From: Bacteroidales bacterium UBA3290
GTDB lineage: Bacteria > Bacteroidota > Bacteroidia > Bacteroidales > UBA932
Direction of reading: 5' to 3'
NCBI GenBank assembly: GCA_002361615.1
Contig: DETK01000040.1
Span: 1 to 29,670, forward strand
DNA: 29,670 nucleotides
Program-made: the position numbers and the translations under genes
Shown: positions 1 through 7,459 of the stretch, piece by piece
How the letters are laid out: each line of letters begins with the position of its first letter
Position numbering within the stretch: the stretch's first letter is position 1
The notes under the pieces: model-generated
What the model saw: the letters and a program-made list of their open reading frames with translations, nothing else
Database searches by the model: none
What the model was told of the DNA's origin: nothing

Positions 1-1979
1 ACTGGATGGTCCAGGAGCAGGAGCGTGGTATTACCATCACGTCGGCCGCCACAACGGCCTTCTGGCATTACAACGGGCAGCAGTACCAGATCAATCTGAT
101 CGACACTCCGGGTCATGTGGACTTCACGGTCGAAGTCGAGCGTTCGCTCCGCGTCTTGGACGGGACGATCGCCACTTTCTGTGCCGTGGGCCGCGTGCAG
201 CCCCAGTCGGAGACGGTCTGGCGTCAGGCGGACAAATACCATGTCCCGAAGATCGCCTACGTCAACAAGATGGATCGTACCGGTGCCGATTTCCTTGCCG
301 TCGTGGACGAAATTGTCGAGAAACTGGGCGCCCGCGCGATTCCGATCTGCCTGCCCATCGGTGCCGAAGAGCATTTCGAAGGCATCGTGGACCTGATCGC
401 GAAGAAAGCCTACTACTACGACGGAACCAGCAAGGAGCTGGTCAACTACGTCGAGAAGCCCGTTCCCGCCGAGATGGCGGACGAGGTGGAGGAGTGGCGG
501 GGAAAACTCATCGAATCCGTCGCCGAATACAACGACGAAATCCTTGAGAAATTCTTCGACGACCCCGACTCGATCTCCGAGCAGGAGATCATCGACGCCC
601 TCAGGAAGGCTACCATCGACAATGCGGTGGTTCCGACCTGCTGCGGCTCCTCGTTCAAGAACAAAGGCATCCAGTTCCTCCTCGACGCCGTGATGCGTTA
701 CCTCCCTTCGCCGCTCGACAAGGGAAGCGTCAAAGGCATCGATCCCCGCACCGACCGTGAGGTTGAACGCAAGCCCCTCGCTACCGACCCGTTCTGCGGC
801 CTGGTCTTCAAGATCGCCACAGACCCGTTCGTCGGCCGCCTGGCTTTCGTCCGTGCCTACTCCGGTCACCTCGCCGCAGGGTCCCAGGTTCTCAACACCC
901 GCTCCGGCAAGAAAGAGCGTGTCGTGCGCCTCTATCAGATGCACTCCAACAAACAAAACCCCATCGACATGGTCGAAGCCGGCGACATCTGCGCCGCCGT
1001 GGGTTTCAAGGAGCTGCGTACGGGCGACACGATCTGTGACGAGAGCCATCCCGTGGTCCTGGAATCCATCACGTTCCCCGATCCTGTGATCGGTATCGCG
1101 GTGGAGCCCAAGACCCAGCAGGACCTCGACAAGCTCGGCATCGCGCTGGGCAAACTGTCGGAGGAAGATCCGACCTTCACCGTCCAGTCCAACCAGGAGA
1201 CCGGTCAGACGATCATCAGTGGTATGGGCGAGCTTCATCTGGACATCATCGTGGACCGTCTCCGCCGGGAATTCGGCGTGGAGATCAACCAGGGTGCACC
1301 GCAGGTCAACTACAAGGAAGCGGTCACCAAGGCGTTCGTCCACCGTCAGGTGTTCCGCAAGCAGACGGGCGGCCGCGGCAAGTTCGCCGACATCCAGGTC
1401 GAACTCGGTCCGGCCGACGAAGGCGTCTCCGGCGTCCAGTTCATCGACGAGGTCAAAGGCGGGAACATTCCCAAAGAGTTCATCCCCTCCGTGGAGAAGG
1501 GCTTCAAGGCTGCCATGTCCAACGGCGTGCTGGCCGGTTATCCGATGACTTCGCTGAAGGTGCGGCTGCTCGACGGCAGCTTCCACCCGGTCGATTCGGA
1601 TGCCCTTTCCTTCGAGATCTGCGCCCGTCTGGCCTTCCGCAATGCGCTTCGCAAATGCGGTCCCGTCCTGATGGAACCCATCATGTCGCTCGAGGTGGTT
1701 ACCCCCGAAGACTATATGGGCGACGTCGTGGGCGACCTGAACCGCCGCCGCGGCCAGATCGTGGATATGGACTCCAAGGGCAACGCCCGGATTGTCAAAG
1801 CCAAGGTTCCCCTTGCCGAACAGTTCGGGTATGTGACGGTCCTCCGCACGCTGACTTCCGGCCGTGCCACCAGTTCCATGGAATTCTCCCACTATGCGGA
1901 GGTTCCGGCGAACCTGGCCAAGGAAATCATCGACAAACACGGCGGTCCGCGCAGATTCCTGGATGATGATGTAGATTAA
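1..1979 (+). CDS. fusA: Translation elongation factor G, 5'-truncated by window edge
   Basis: EF-G is the ribosomal translocase GTPase. The window opens inside the switch I region (DWM followed by ERGITI, the G2 motif), so the start codon and P-loop, roughly 50-60 residues, lie outside. Visible GTPase motifs are DTPGH (G3, near base 102), NKMD (G4, near 268) and a CGSSFKNKG stretch (G5, usually SAFKNKG). Domains II to V follow, with the domain III landmark GMGELHLD and the domain V stretch MEPIMSLEV ending in a typical acidic tail. About 658 residues are present, which with the missing part gives a normal bacterial EF-G of just over 700. It is followed after 21 nt by rpsJ, as in str operons. 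No frameshift is seen. A second-type EF-G paralogue cannot be fully excluded, but the rpsJ context favours the canonical copy. Confidence 0.97.
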   Translation, partial: WMVQEQERGITITSAATTAFWHYNGQQYQINLIDTPGHVDFTVEVERSLRVLDGTIATFCAVGRVQPQSETVWRQADKYHVPKIAYVNKMDRTGADFLAVVDEIVEKLGARAIPICLPIGAEEHFEGIVDLIAKKAYYYDGTSKELVNYVEKPVPAEMADEVEEWRGKLIESVAEYNDEILEKFFDDPDSISEQEIIDALRKATIDNAVVPTCCGSSFKNKGIQFLLDAVMRYLPSPLDKGSVKGIDPRTDREVERKPLATDPFCGLVFKIATDPFVGRLAFVRAYSGHLAAGSQVLNTRSGKKERVVRLYQMHSNKQNPIDMVEAGDICAAVGFKELRTGDTICDESHPVVLESITFPDPVIGIAVEPKTQQDLDKLGIALGKLSEEDPTFTVQSNQETGQTIISGMGELHLDIIVDRLRREFGVEINQGAPQVNYKEAVTKAFVHRQVFRKQTGGRGKFADIQVELGPADEGVSGVQFIDEVKGGNIPKEFIPSVEKGFKAAMSNGVLAGYPMTSLKVRLLDGSFHPVDSDALSFEICARLAFRNALRKCGPVLMEPIMSLEVVTPEDYMGDVVGDLNRRRGQIVDMDSKGNARIVKAKVPLAEQFGYVTVLRTLTSGRATSSMEFSHYAEVPANLAKEIIDKHGGPRRFLDDDVD

Positions 1980-2000
1980 AATTGTTAAAAAATTAGAATA

Positions 2001-2306
2001 ATGAGCCAGAAAATCAGAATTAAACTCAAGTCTTACGACCACGCCCTCGTTGACAAGTCGGCCGACAAGATCGTCAAGACGGTAAAGGCTACCGGTGCTG
2101 TCGTCAGCGGTCCGATTCCGCTTCCGACGGACAAGAAGATCTTTACGGTGAACCGTTCGACTTTCGTCAACAAGAAAGCGCGCGAACAGTTTGAACTGAA
2201 TTCCTTCCGCCGCCTCCTGGACATCTACAGCTCCACGCCGAAAACCGTGGACGCCCTGATGAAACTGGAACTCCCCAGTGGCGTCGAAGTAGAAATCAAA
2301 GTGTGA
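2001..2306 (+). CDS. rpsJ: Small ribosomal subunit protein S10 (uS10)
   Basis: This 101-residue protein is ribosomal protein S10, part of the 30S head and, in bacteria with NusB, of antitermination complexes. It opens with MSQKIRIKLKSYDH and contains the conserved GPIPLPT segment and the FELNSFRRLLDIY region, at the normal length for the family. The start has no Shine-Dalgarno site, only an A-rich leader, as usual in Bacteroidota. It lies 21 nt behind fusA and is probably co-transcribed with it. In Bacteroidota rpsJ is normally followed directly by rplC and the rest of the S10 operon; here it is followed by a hairpin terminator and a tRNA, so the ribosomal cluster is broken at this point. Confidence 0.98.
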   Translation: MSQKIRIKLKSYDHALVDKSADKIVKTVKATGAVVSGPIPLPTDKKIFTVNRSTFVNKKAREQFELNSFRRLLDIYSSTPKTVDALMKLELPSGVEVEIKV

Positions 2307-2326
2307 TAAACACAAGTAAAACAGAG

Positions 2327-2355
2327 AATTTGCCGGGCTTCCACCCGGCAAATTT
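2327..2355 (+). terminator. Hairpin terminator after fusA-rpsJ
   Basis: A perfect 11-bp stem (AATTTGCCGGG at 2327-2337, CCCGGCAAATT at 2344-2354) with a 6-nt loop lies 20 nt after the rpsJ stop. The U-tract is short because it is part of the stem (ATTT). The first base of the tRNA follows at 2356, so the hairpin either ends the ribosomal mRNA or, on read-through, marks the tRNA 5' processing point. Confidence 0.75.
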
Positions 2356-2429
2356 GGTCCCTTAGCTCAGTCGGTCAGAGCAGCGGACTCATAATCCGTG
2401 GGTCGCAGGTTCAAGTCCTGCAGGGACCA
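2356..2429 (+). tRNA. tRNA with CAT anticodon, probably tRNA-Ile2 (lysidine-modified)
   Basis: The 74-nt cloverleaf is complete: acceptor GGTCCCT/AGGGACC, D-arm with TTAGCTCAG, anticodon stem GCGGA/TCCGT enclosing loop CTCATAA (anticodon CAT), and T-arm GCAGG-TTCAAGT-CCTGC. The discriminator is A and the CCA tail is not encoded. A CAT anticodon means elongator Met, initiator Met or Ile2. The acceptor and the CTTAGCTCAG start are much closer to what I remember of E. coli ileX/ileY than to metT, so I favour tRNA-Ile2, whose C34 is converted to lysidine by TilS to read AUA. That is a resemblance call; a covariance-model search would settle it. Confidence 0.93.
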
Positions 2430-2433
2430 CAAA
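2399..2433 (+). repeat. 35-bp direct repeat, copy 1 (3' end of the tRNA gene)
   Basis: Bases 2399-2433, covering the variable loop, T-arm, 3' acceptor strand and three flanking A residues, recur exactly at 2566-2600, 167 bp downstream. A tRNA 3' end duplicated next to the gene is the usual signature of an integrase attachment site or of a partial tRNA duplication. Confidence 0.9.
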
Positions 2434-2435
2434 AC

Positions 2436-2556
2436 AAGCCCGCATCAGCGGGCCGCCGGAAGCCGGTACTTTTGCAACATCAGTTCGAATACGCAGTGTT
2501 TTTGCATAGCAAAAGTACTAAGGCTGGGAGGCGCGGGGTTCGGGGCAGCGCCCCGG
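2436..2556 (+). other. Structured intergenic stretch with three inverted repeats, no gene
   Basis: Between the tRNA and the copied tRNA end there is no credible gene. Three inverted repeats are visible: GCCCGC-atca-GCGGGC (2438-2453), GTACTTTTGC/GCAAAAGTAC (2466-2475 with 2509-2518, 33-nt spacer), and CGGGGC-agc-GCCCCG (2541-2555). They could be folds of a small RNA, pieces of a dispersed repeat, or remnants of an integrated element. None is followed by a U-run typical of a terminator. A 74-residue minus-strand reading frame here is antisense to tRNA sequence and is not a gene. Confidence 0.6.
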
Positions 2557-2595
2557 TAACTCAATTGGGTCGCAGGTTCAAGTCCTGCAGGGACC
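2556..2595 (+). pseudogene. tRNA-like remnant containing direct repeat copy 2 (2566-2600)
   Basis: Bases 2566-2600 copy the tRNA 3' end exactly. Just upstream, GGTAACTCAATTGG (2555-2568) resembles a D-arm (compare TTAGCTCAGTCGG in the intact gene) joined straight to the variable loop. The anticodon arm and the 5' acceptor strand are missing, so no functional tRNA can form. It reads as a deletion product of a tRNA or as an att-like scar. Confidence 0.6.
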
Positions 2596-2643
2596 ACAAA
2601 TAATAAGACAGCCCAAAAGGCTGTCTTATTATTTGTAGTCCCT
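2589..2643. terminator. Strong bidirectional terminator palindrome
   Basis: Bases 2596-2613 and 2619-2636 form a perfect 18-bp stem with loop CAAAA; past one mismatch six further pairs form with the last bases of the tRNA-like copy (2589-2594 with 2638-2643). The A/T-rich outer stem gives a U-rich tail in both directions. It separates the rightward tRNA unit from the leftward DUF4988 operon that ends at 2682. Confidence 0.85.
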
Positions 2644-2657
2644 ATGGGACCTTTTAT

Positions 2658-2676
2658 TCTGGGGCACATCCCCAGA
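2658..2676 (-). terminator. Hairpin just after the DUF4988 operon
   Basis: A 7-bp perfect stem (TCTGGGG, loop CACAT, CCCCAGA) lies 5 nt beyond the minus-strand stop codon at 2682. It is followed on that strand by ATAAAAGG and then the larger palindrome, so it may be a first weak terminator or a 3'-end stabilising hairpin. Confidence 0.5.
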
Positions 2677-2681
2677 CCCCT

Positions 2682-4484
2682 TTACGTAGCGGGGGTGACT
2701 GTGACGGTGCAGGTGGCGGAGTGGCGGCCGGCGGTGGCGGTGATGGTGCAGGTGCCGGGGGCAACGGCTTTCACTACGCCGCCGTCGGTGACGGTGGCGA
2801 TCTTCGCGTCGGAGGTTCTCCAGGTGACGGTGTCGGTTGTGCCGCCGGGCGAGACCGTAGCCTTGAGCGTCGAGGAGGCGCCGACCTTCAGTGAAAGGGT
2901 AGCAGCCGAGAGGGCGACGGCGGTGGCCGGGATGACACGACGGAAGGACACGACCTTCATGATCGTCTTGTCCTGCCACGACAGGAAGACGGCGATGCGG
3001 GAAGGATACGCGGTGTTCCACTGGCTCATCGGTCCCGTGGTGAAACGTACGTCGAAGATGAAGTCGTACGAGACATAGCCGTGCGTTGTCATGTGGGTCG
3101 TATCGGAATACATGCTGACCACTTCGATGCTGCTCACGTAGCCATCGTCGATGGCGACGGCTTCCAGCTTCGTGCCGGAGGCTTCCTGATAAGCTTCAAA
3201 GGTTTCGCAGGGGGCTTTCTGCTGCAGCGTATCCTTGACGAACAACAGCAGCTGGTAAGTGTAGCTGGTGGCCGCCTGCACGTTCTCGTCGCGGAGCGAG
3301 TAGGTGACGCTTGGCGTATAGACCCGGCCGCGCGGCAGGCGGATTATTGTGCCGTCGGAGAGGGTCAGTACGACACAGTCGGGATCCGATATGTCGGCGG
3401 ATGTGAAGAAGTCGGGAACAAGCCGGCCGGTGGCGGGAACGGGGTTGCCGTCGGCGTCACACATGATCTCGGTGGGACCGTCGCCGTAGGTGATGGTCAG
3501 GTAGAGGACGCCGAGCGAGTCGGTGATGCCGATCTGGGGGGTGATGGTCTCCAGGGAGACGCAGACCATCTTGCCCTTATAAAGGAGCCACTGGTACTCT
3601 TCTTCCGACCGGTTGCGGTATGCCCAGTAGTATTTGCCGTCCGTATAGGCCTTGGCGCTCAGCAGCACGGAGTCGCGGCTGTCGAAGCCGTTGCGGATGG
3701 TCAGCACCTGGCCGTCTCCGAGGGTGATGCGCGCACCGCTGACGCCGTCTTCCTTGAACTCGGCGACCGACTGGACGAAGATCGACGAGTCGGTCTGGCT
3801 GATCAGGTCGGTGTAGGTCTTGAACAGGTTGTTGATCTCCTCGCAGTTTTTCGTGAATTGATCGACAGCTTCCTGGGTCGGAATCTGGAAACGCGTGTTG
3901 TCGGTCAGGAGGAAGGTCACATAGTAGGGATTCGACGTGTCGATGCTCGAGAAGAAAGCCGTACCGGCCTGGCCCTGGGCGGCAACCCAGGTGGTCTTGT
4001 TCCAGTAGCTTCCGTCGAAGCTGTACCACCAGACGCCTTCTTCGATCTTCAGCTGGGGGGTCCAGCTGGTGGCGCGCACGCGGCGGCCGGAACTGTCGGT
4101 CATCCAGACGGCTTTGCCGTTCGGTCCCCACTGGATGGTCCAGTAGTAGGCGTCGTAGTCTTCGTTGTAGCGGACGCCGACGATGGGTTTCACGCCGTCG
4201 AGGCCGTTCTGCAGCCGGAGGGTCGTTCCGCTGGAGAAGGAGATCTGGTAGCCGGTCATATCGAGCAACGACCAGGGTTTGATACCCGTGATATGGTCGT
4301 TCTTTTCCAGGGCGGAAACCAGCCCGGACAGGGAGGCGATGTTGTCGTTGAGGTTGGACACCTGCTGTTCCAGTGCGGAGACGTCTTCCTTCAGCTGGGC
4401 GATGCGGTTGTCGATTTCCTCATGGCAGCCGCCCAGCAGCAGGGCGCCGGTCAGCAGGATGAAAGGGATGAGTTTTCTTTTCAT
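2682..4484 (-). CDS. DUF4988 (PL29 N-terminal type) lipoprotein with C-terminal Ig-like Big_2 domain
   Basis: This 600-residue protein begins with a lipoprotein signal (lipobox LLGGC, Cys about residue 20) followed by HEEID, an acidic stretch that suggests surface export. Residues ~25-60 are a heptad coiled coil (AQLKEDVSALEQQV). Then come aromatic modules of the DUF4988 kind (YYWTIQWG, WWYSFDG, YYWAYRN, LTITYGDG) between segments reading NGxDxxxPIxGV and LSDGxxxxxP. The last ~80 residues are a bacterial Ig-like Big_2 domain (VTWRTSDAKIATV). It is the last and longest of three tandem paralogues, 15 nt behind the previous one, and has a real Shine-Dalgarno (AAAGGAGG, 8 nt before ATG), rare in this phylum. 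No catalytic domain is visible, so despite the family name it is not evidently a lyase; an adhesin or scaffold role is possible. Confidence 0.85.
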   Translation of the reverse strand: MKRKLIPFILLTGALLLGGCHEEIDNRIAQLKEDVSALEQQVSNLNDNIASLSGLVSALEKNDHITGIKPWSLLDMTGYQISFSSGTTLRLQNGLDGVKPIVGVRYNEDYDAYYWTIQWGPNGKAVWMTDSSGRRVRATSWTPQLKIEEGVWWYSFDGSYWNKTTWVAAQGQAGTAFFSSIDTSNPYYVTFLLTDNTRFQIPTQEAVDQFTKNCEEINNLFKTYTDLISQTDSSIFVQSVAEFKEDGVSGARITLGDGQVLTIRNGFDSRDSVLLSAKAYTDGKYYWAYRNRSEEEYQWLLYKGKMVCVSLETITPQIGITDSLGVLYLTITYGDGPTEIMCDADGNPVPATGRLVPDFFTSADISDPDCVVLTLSDGTIIRLPRGRVYTPSVTYSLRDENVQAATSYTYQLLLFVKDTLQQKAPCETFEAYQEASGTKLEAVAIDDGYVSSIEVVSMYSDTTHMTTHGYVSYDFIFDVRFTTGPMSQWNTAYPSRIAVFLSWQDKTIMKVVSFRRVIPATAVALSAATLSLKVGASSTLKATVSPGGTTDTVTWRTSDAKIATVTDGGVVKAVAPGTCTITATAGRHSATCTVTVTPAT

Positions 4485-4500
4485 GTTCGTATCCTCCTTT
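4485..4500 (-). promoter_or_regulatory. Shine-Dalgarno site before the third DUF4988 gene
   Basis: On the minus strand the sequence AAAGGAGGATACGAAC ends directly at the ATG at 4484 and overlaps the stop of the preceding gene by a base. A full AGGAGG at 8 nt spacing is unusual here, because almost all other genes in the window lack one. Confidence 0.75.
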
Positions 4501-5969
4501 TAGCTGGCAGGCACAATGATGATGGAAATATTCTTCATCGCTCCATAGCCGTTCGACACCAGCAGGTCGAGATGGCTGGTCGAAGGGGCGATGAAGGGCA
4601 TGGGTGCCCTGACAGTAATCAACCAGGTGGATTGACTGGTCCGTTGGGCCGAAGCGTAAAAGTAGTCATGGGCGACCGGCAGGACATCCGCATTGCTGTC
4701 GGCGTTGGCCACGATGCACTCGAAACTGGTGAGTCCGCCCGACAGCATGGTCAGGGTATTGCCCGAGACAGGTGAGCCCAGGGTGACGACGAGGGCTTTG
4801 GCCATCGGGATGAAGAAGCTCATGCCGCCGTTCAAAGTCACATAGACCAGATCGTCCCGCACCTGGACCATATTCTGTACCACGGTTTCAGGCACGTCGA
4901 CGTTGGCTTTGACCTTCTGGCCGTTGTAAAGCAGGAACTGGGGCTGTCCGTCTCCGTAGGCGACGGCCCAGTACCAGGCCGGATCGCCCTTGGTCTGCTG
5001 GAGCGAGAGATGGGGCGATTCAGCGTCCTGACCGTTGGCCTGGATCTTCTCGCCGTTCTCGTTGAGGATCCACTGGAAGGGATCGTTGCCGTACTGGATG
5101 GTCCAGTACCATTTGTCGTCGGAGGGATCGTCGGTCAGGCGGCGGGCGCCGATGACCGGGACGTTCGTACCCGTTCCGTTGTAGAACGAGTAGGCCTTGC
5201 CGTCCGAGAGGACGATCTTCATACCGATCGTATCGATGCCGTTGAGGATGGGGACCAGGTTGTTCACATAGACTTTTTCCGAGAAGGTCTTGGCCAGGTT
5301 TGTGAAGGTCTCGAGATTCTCATTGGCCGTAACGAGAGACTCCTTCAGTTTCTCGAAAGCTTCCATGGTCGGGGCCTTGATGACCGTTCCGTTGATCATG
5401 TTGAACTGGATGTAGTCGCCCATGTTGGTCACGCTCTCGAAGTAGGAGGCTCCGTCTTCGCCGGTGGCCTTGCCCAGGTTGCGCCAGATCTCTCCGTTGT
5501 CGTAGGTCACGTACCAGTAGCCGTTTTCGATCTTGAGCTGGGGCGAGATGGCCGAGGTGGTGATCCGGACGCCGAATTCGTCGGTGATGAACACCGGTTC
5601 GGGGTCGGAAGGATATTGTACGGTCCAGTACCAGACGCCGTCTTCTCCCTTGGCTACGCCCAGGATGGGTGTCTCTGCGTCGGTTCCGTTGTAAAGCGTC
5701 ACCGGGTCGGAGTGGGTGAAGTTCAGCATATAACCGATGGTCTGTCCGTTTTCGGTGAGGGGCTGGACACTGGTCAGGAAATCGTATTCCTGCAGCCTTT
5801 CCATGGTGGTGCGCAAACCCGAGAGCGTGGTGTTGAGTTCCTCGCAGCGCGCTTCAAGTTTCTGGATGCGCCGCTCCAGGACGTTCAGGTCGCTTTCAAT
5901 CTCGTTGGTGCAGCCGCCCAGCGCCAGCAGGGCCAGGACGGTCAGGAAGATATATTTGCGAAGTTTCAT
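4500..5969 (-). CDS. DUF4988 (PL29 N-terminal type) lipoprotein, middle paralogue
   Basis: This 489-residue protein has signal MKLRKYIFLTVLALLALGGC, a clear lipobox with Cys 20, followed by TNEIESDLN. A coiled coil follows (~residues 25-62; VLERRIQKLEARCEELN), then repeated DUF4988 modules (VWYWTVQYPSDPEPVF, YWYVTYDNGEIW, KWYWTIQYGNDPFQW, AWYWAVAYGDGQPQF) alternating with NGTDxxTPILGV-like stretches. The ~90-residue C-terminus is a compact, probably beta-rich domain I cannot name, and it lacks the Big_2 domain of its downstream neighbour. It starts 3 nt after the upstream paralogue, and its ribosome binding site lies inside that gene's glutamate codons. Predicted outer-membrane, probably surface-facing. 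Function unknown. Confidence 0.85.
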   Translation of the reverse strand: MKLRKYIFLTVLALLALGGCTNEIESDLNVLERRIQKLEARCEELNTTLSGLRTTMERLQEYDFLTSVQPLTENGQTIGYMLNFTHSDPVTLYNGTDAETPILGVAKGEDGVWYWTVQYPSDPEPVFITDEFGVRITTSAISPQLKIENGYWYVTYDNGEIWRNLGKATGEDGASYFESVTNMGDYIQFNMINGTVIKAPTMEAFEKLKESLVTANENLETFTNLAKTFSEKVYVNNLVPILNGIDTIGMKIVLSDGKAYSFYNGTGTNVPVIGARRLTDDPSDDKWYWTIQYGNDPFQWILNENGEKIQANGQDAESPHLSLQQTKGDPAWYWAVAYGDGQPQFLLYNGQKVKANVDVPETVVQNMVQVRDDLVYVTLNGGMSFFIPMAKALVVTLGSPVSGNTLTMLSGGLTSFECIVANADSNADVLPVAHDYFYASAQRTSQSTWLITVRAPMPFIAPSTSHLDLLVSNGYGAMKNISIIIVPAS

Positions 5970-5992
5970 CGTTTATTCCTCCTCCTCCTCGA
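5970..5992 (-). promoter_or_regulatory. Ribosome binding site formed by the poly-Glu codons of the upstream gene
   Basis: The upstream gene ends ITIEEEEE-stop; its last codons read GAGGAGGAGGAATAA and the next ATG follows after 3 nt (ACG). The GAG repeat therefore supplies a GGAGG Shine-Dalgarno core at 10-13 nt spacing and would couple translation of the two genes. Confidence 0.6.
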
Positions 5993-7433
5993 TGGTGATG
6001 GTTTTGATGACGGTCACCGGTGCGGTGGACGTGGCGAAGGTGAAGACCGCCATGACCTTGCCGGTGCCGGATTGGAAGGAGCCGGGCGAGTGGACCTTGA
6101 TGCACGGGTCGCCGTTTTCCAGATATTGCTTGTCGGCGGTAAATCCGCCCTGTGCCAGCAGCGAAAGGCCTACGTCAGGGCCGTTGGCCGTGTAGCGGAT
6201 GTAGAAGTCCGAATTGTTCTTCATGGTGATTGATTCGCCGATGGCGTTGCCCTGGACGTCGGTGAGCGAAACCGAGTATTGCTTGGGAAGGACGAACTTG
6301 GTGCTGTCCTTGAGCATCACGACCAGTGAATCGCGGTAGTCGTTCACCGACAGGAAGACGCGCTGGACCGAATCGACGGCGTGGGGAGCCCATCCGTCGC
6401 TGACGCGGGTGCGGAGGAACTCCGTGGAGCCGTTCGTGGTCACGGTCCAGTAGAAATTGCCGTCGCTGCCGCGCTGGACGGAGAGCGTCGGGATCTCGGC
6501 TTCCTCACTCTCGGCGGGAATCATCTGCCCTTCGGGCGAGAGGACCCATTTTTCGCCGGAATCGCCGATGGAGTAGGCCCAGTAGAGATGGCCGTCCGAG
6601 TGTTTCTTGATGAAGATGGACGGGCTCAGCGAGGAGGTCCAGTCGTGGATGCTAAGGCTCCGGCCGTTCGACAGGGTGACGGTCAGGCCGGTGGTGTCGC
6701 CGGCGTTGAGGATCGGCCGGATGGAGGTGATCCAGACCAGGCGCTTGCGGGCGGCCGTCACGATGTCCATCTGGGCGGCAGCGTTGTCGTTGACTTTCTG
6801 GTATTCGTCCTGGAGCTTCAGGAACGTGGTGTAGTAGGGGATCTGCAGCACCTGGCCGTTGGTGAGCCGGATGGCCACGTAGTCTTCGTAGCGCACGACC
6901 GAGTGGAACATCTGGTCGCCGTTTTCGCCGTCGGCCTTGCCGAGCTGCGTCCAGTTCACGCCGTCGGTGGTGATGTAGAAGTAGCCGTTGCGGATGGTGA
7001 TCTGGGGCAGCACGCCGATGGCCAGCATCAGGCTTCCGTCGGCGGCCTGCAGCCATTTCCAGTCTTCGTCGCCGTACTGGACGGTCCAGTAGTAGTTGCC
7101 GTCGACGGCGTATTCGCGGCTCGAAACGATTGGAACCAGTCCGTTTTCACCGTTGGTGATGGTCACCGGTTCGTGCTTGACGAAATTGATCTTGTAGCCG
7201 ACGGTGGTCGTGCCGGAGCGGATCTCGGTCACGCCGGTGATCATGTCCTGGCTCTGGATGACCTCGACCAGGGCCTGGACGGTAGCCAGTTCCTTGTTCA
7301 GCTTCTCACACAGGATGGTCAGGTCGTCGACGCGGCCTTCCAGTTCGTCCAGCTTGTTGTTAATTTCGTCGTAGCACCCGGGCGGCAACAGGAATGTCAC
7401 CAGGAAGAGTATCGACCAAATCAGTTTTTTCAT
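5973..7433 (-). CDS. DUF4988 (PL29 N-terminal type) lipoprotein, first paralogue
   Basis: About 486 residues with signal MKKLIWSILFLVTFLLPPGC and then YDEINNKLDELEGRVDDL, an acidic start leading into a coiled coil to about residue 60. The DUF4988 modules are again clear (YYWTVQYGDEDWKWL, YFYITTDGVNWTQLG, LYWAYSIGDSGEKWVL, FYWTVTTNGSTEF). The C-terminus (~residues 390-486) is another beta-rich module and ends in five glutamates. An in-frame ATG nine codons upstream (7460) overlaps the stop of the Omp85 gene as TGATG; I chose 7433 because it gives a normal lipoprotein signal, but translation could start at either. It is third in the minus-strand operon. Divergence among the three paralogues is large, so the triplication is old. 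Confidence 0.83.
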   Translation of the reverse strand: MKKLIWSILFLVTFLLPPGCYDEINNKLDELEGRVDDLTILCEKLNKELATVQALVEVIQSQDMITGVTEIRSGTTTVGYKINFVKHEPVTITNGENGLVPIVSSREYAVDGNYYWTVQYGDEDWKWLQAADGSLMLAIGVLPQITIRNGYFYITTDGVNWTQLGKADGENGDQMFHSVVRYEDYVAIRLTNGQVLQIPYYTTFLKLQDEYQKVNDNAAAQMDIVTAARKRLVWITSIRPILNAGDTTGLTVTLSNGRSLSIHDWTSSLSPSIFIKKHSDGHLYWAYSIGDSGEKWVLSPEGQMIPAESEEAEIPTLSVQRGSDGNFYWTVTTNGSTEFLRTRVSDGWAPHAVDSVQRVFLSVNDYRDSLVVMLKDSTKFVLPKQYSVSLTDVQGNAIGESITMKNNSDFYIRYTANGPDVGLSLLAQGGFTADKQYLENGDPCIKVHSPGSFQSGTGKVMAVFTFATSTAPVTVIKTITIEEEEE

Positions 7434-7459
7434 ATCGTAATGGATGTGTTTTTTTGTCA

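Noticed and set aside
2445..2669. 74-codon minus-strand frame with a PAGLEPATQL motif
   Set aside because: This peptide is the known false translation of tRNA antisense sequence; it overlaps the tRNA-like remnant and the terminator.
2682..7433. Polysaccharide lyase function for the DUF4988 proteins
   Set aside because: Only the N-terminal module type named after PL29 is present; no lyase catalytic domain follows in any of the three.
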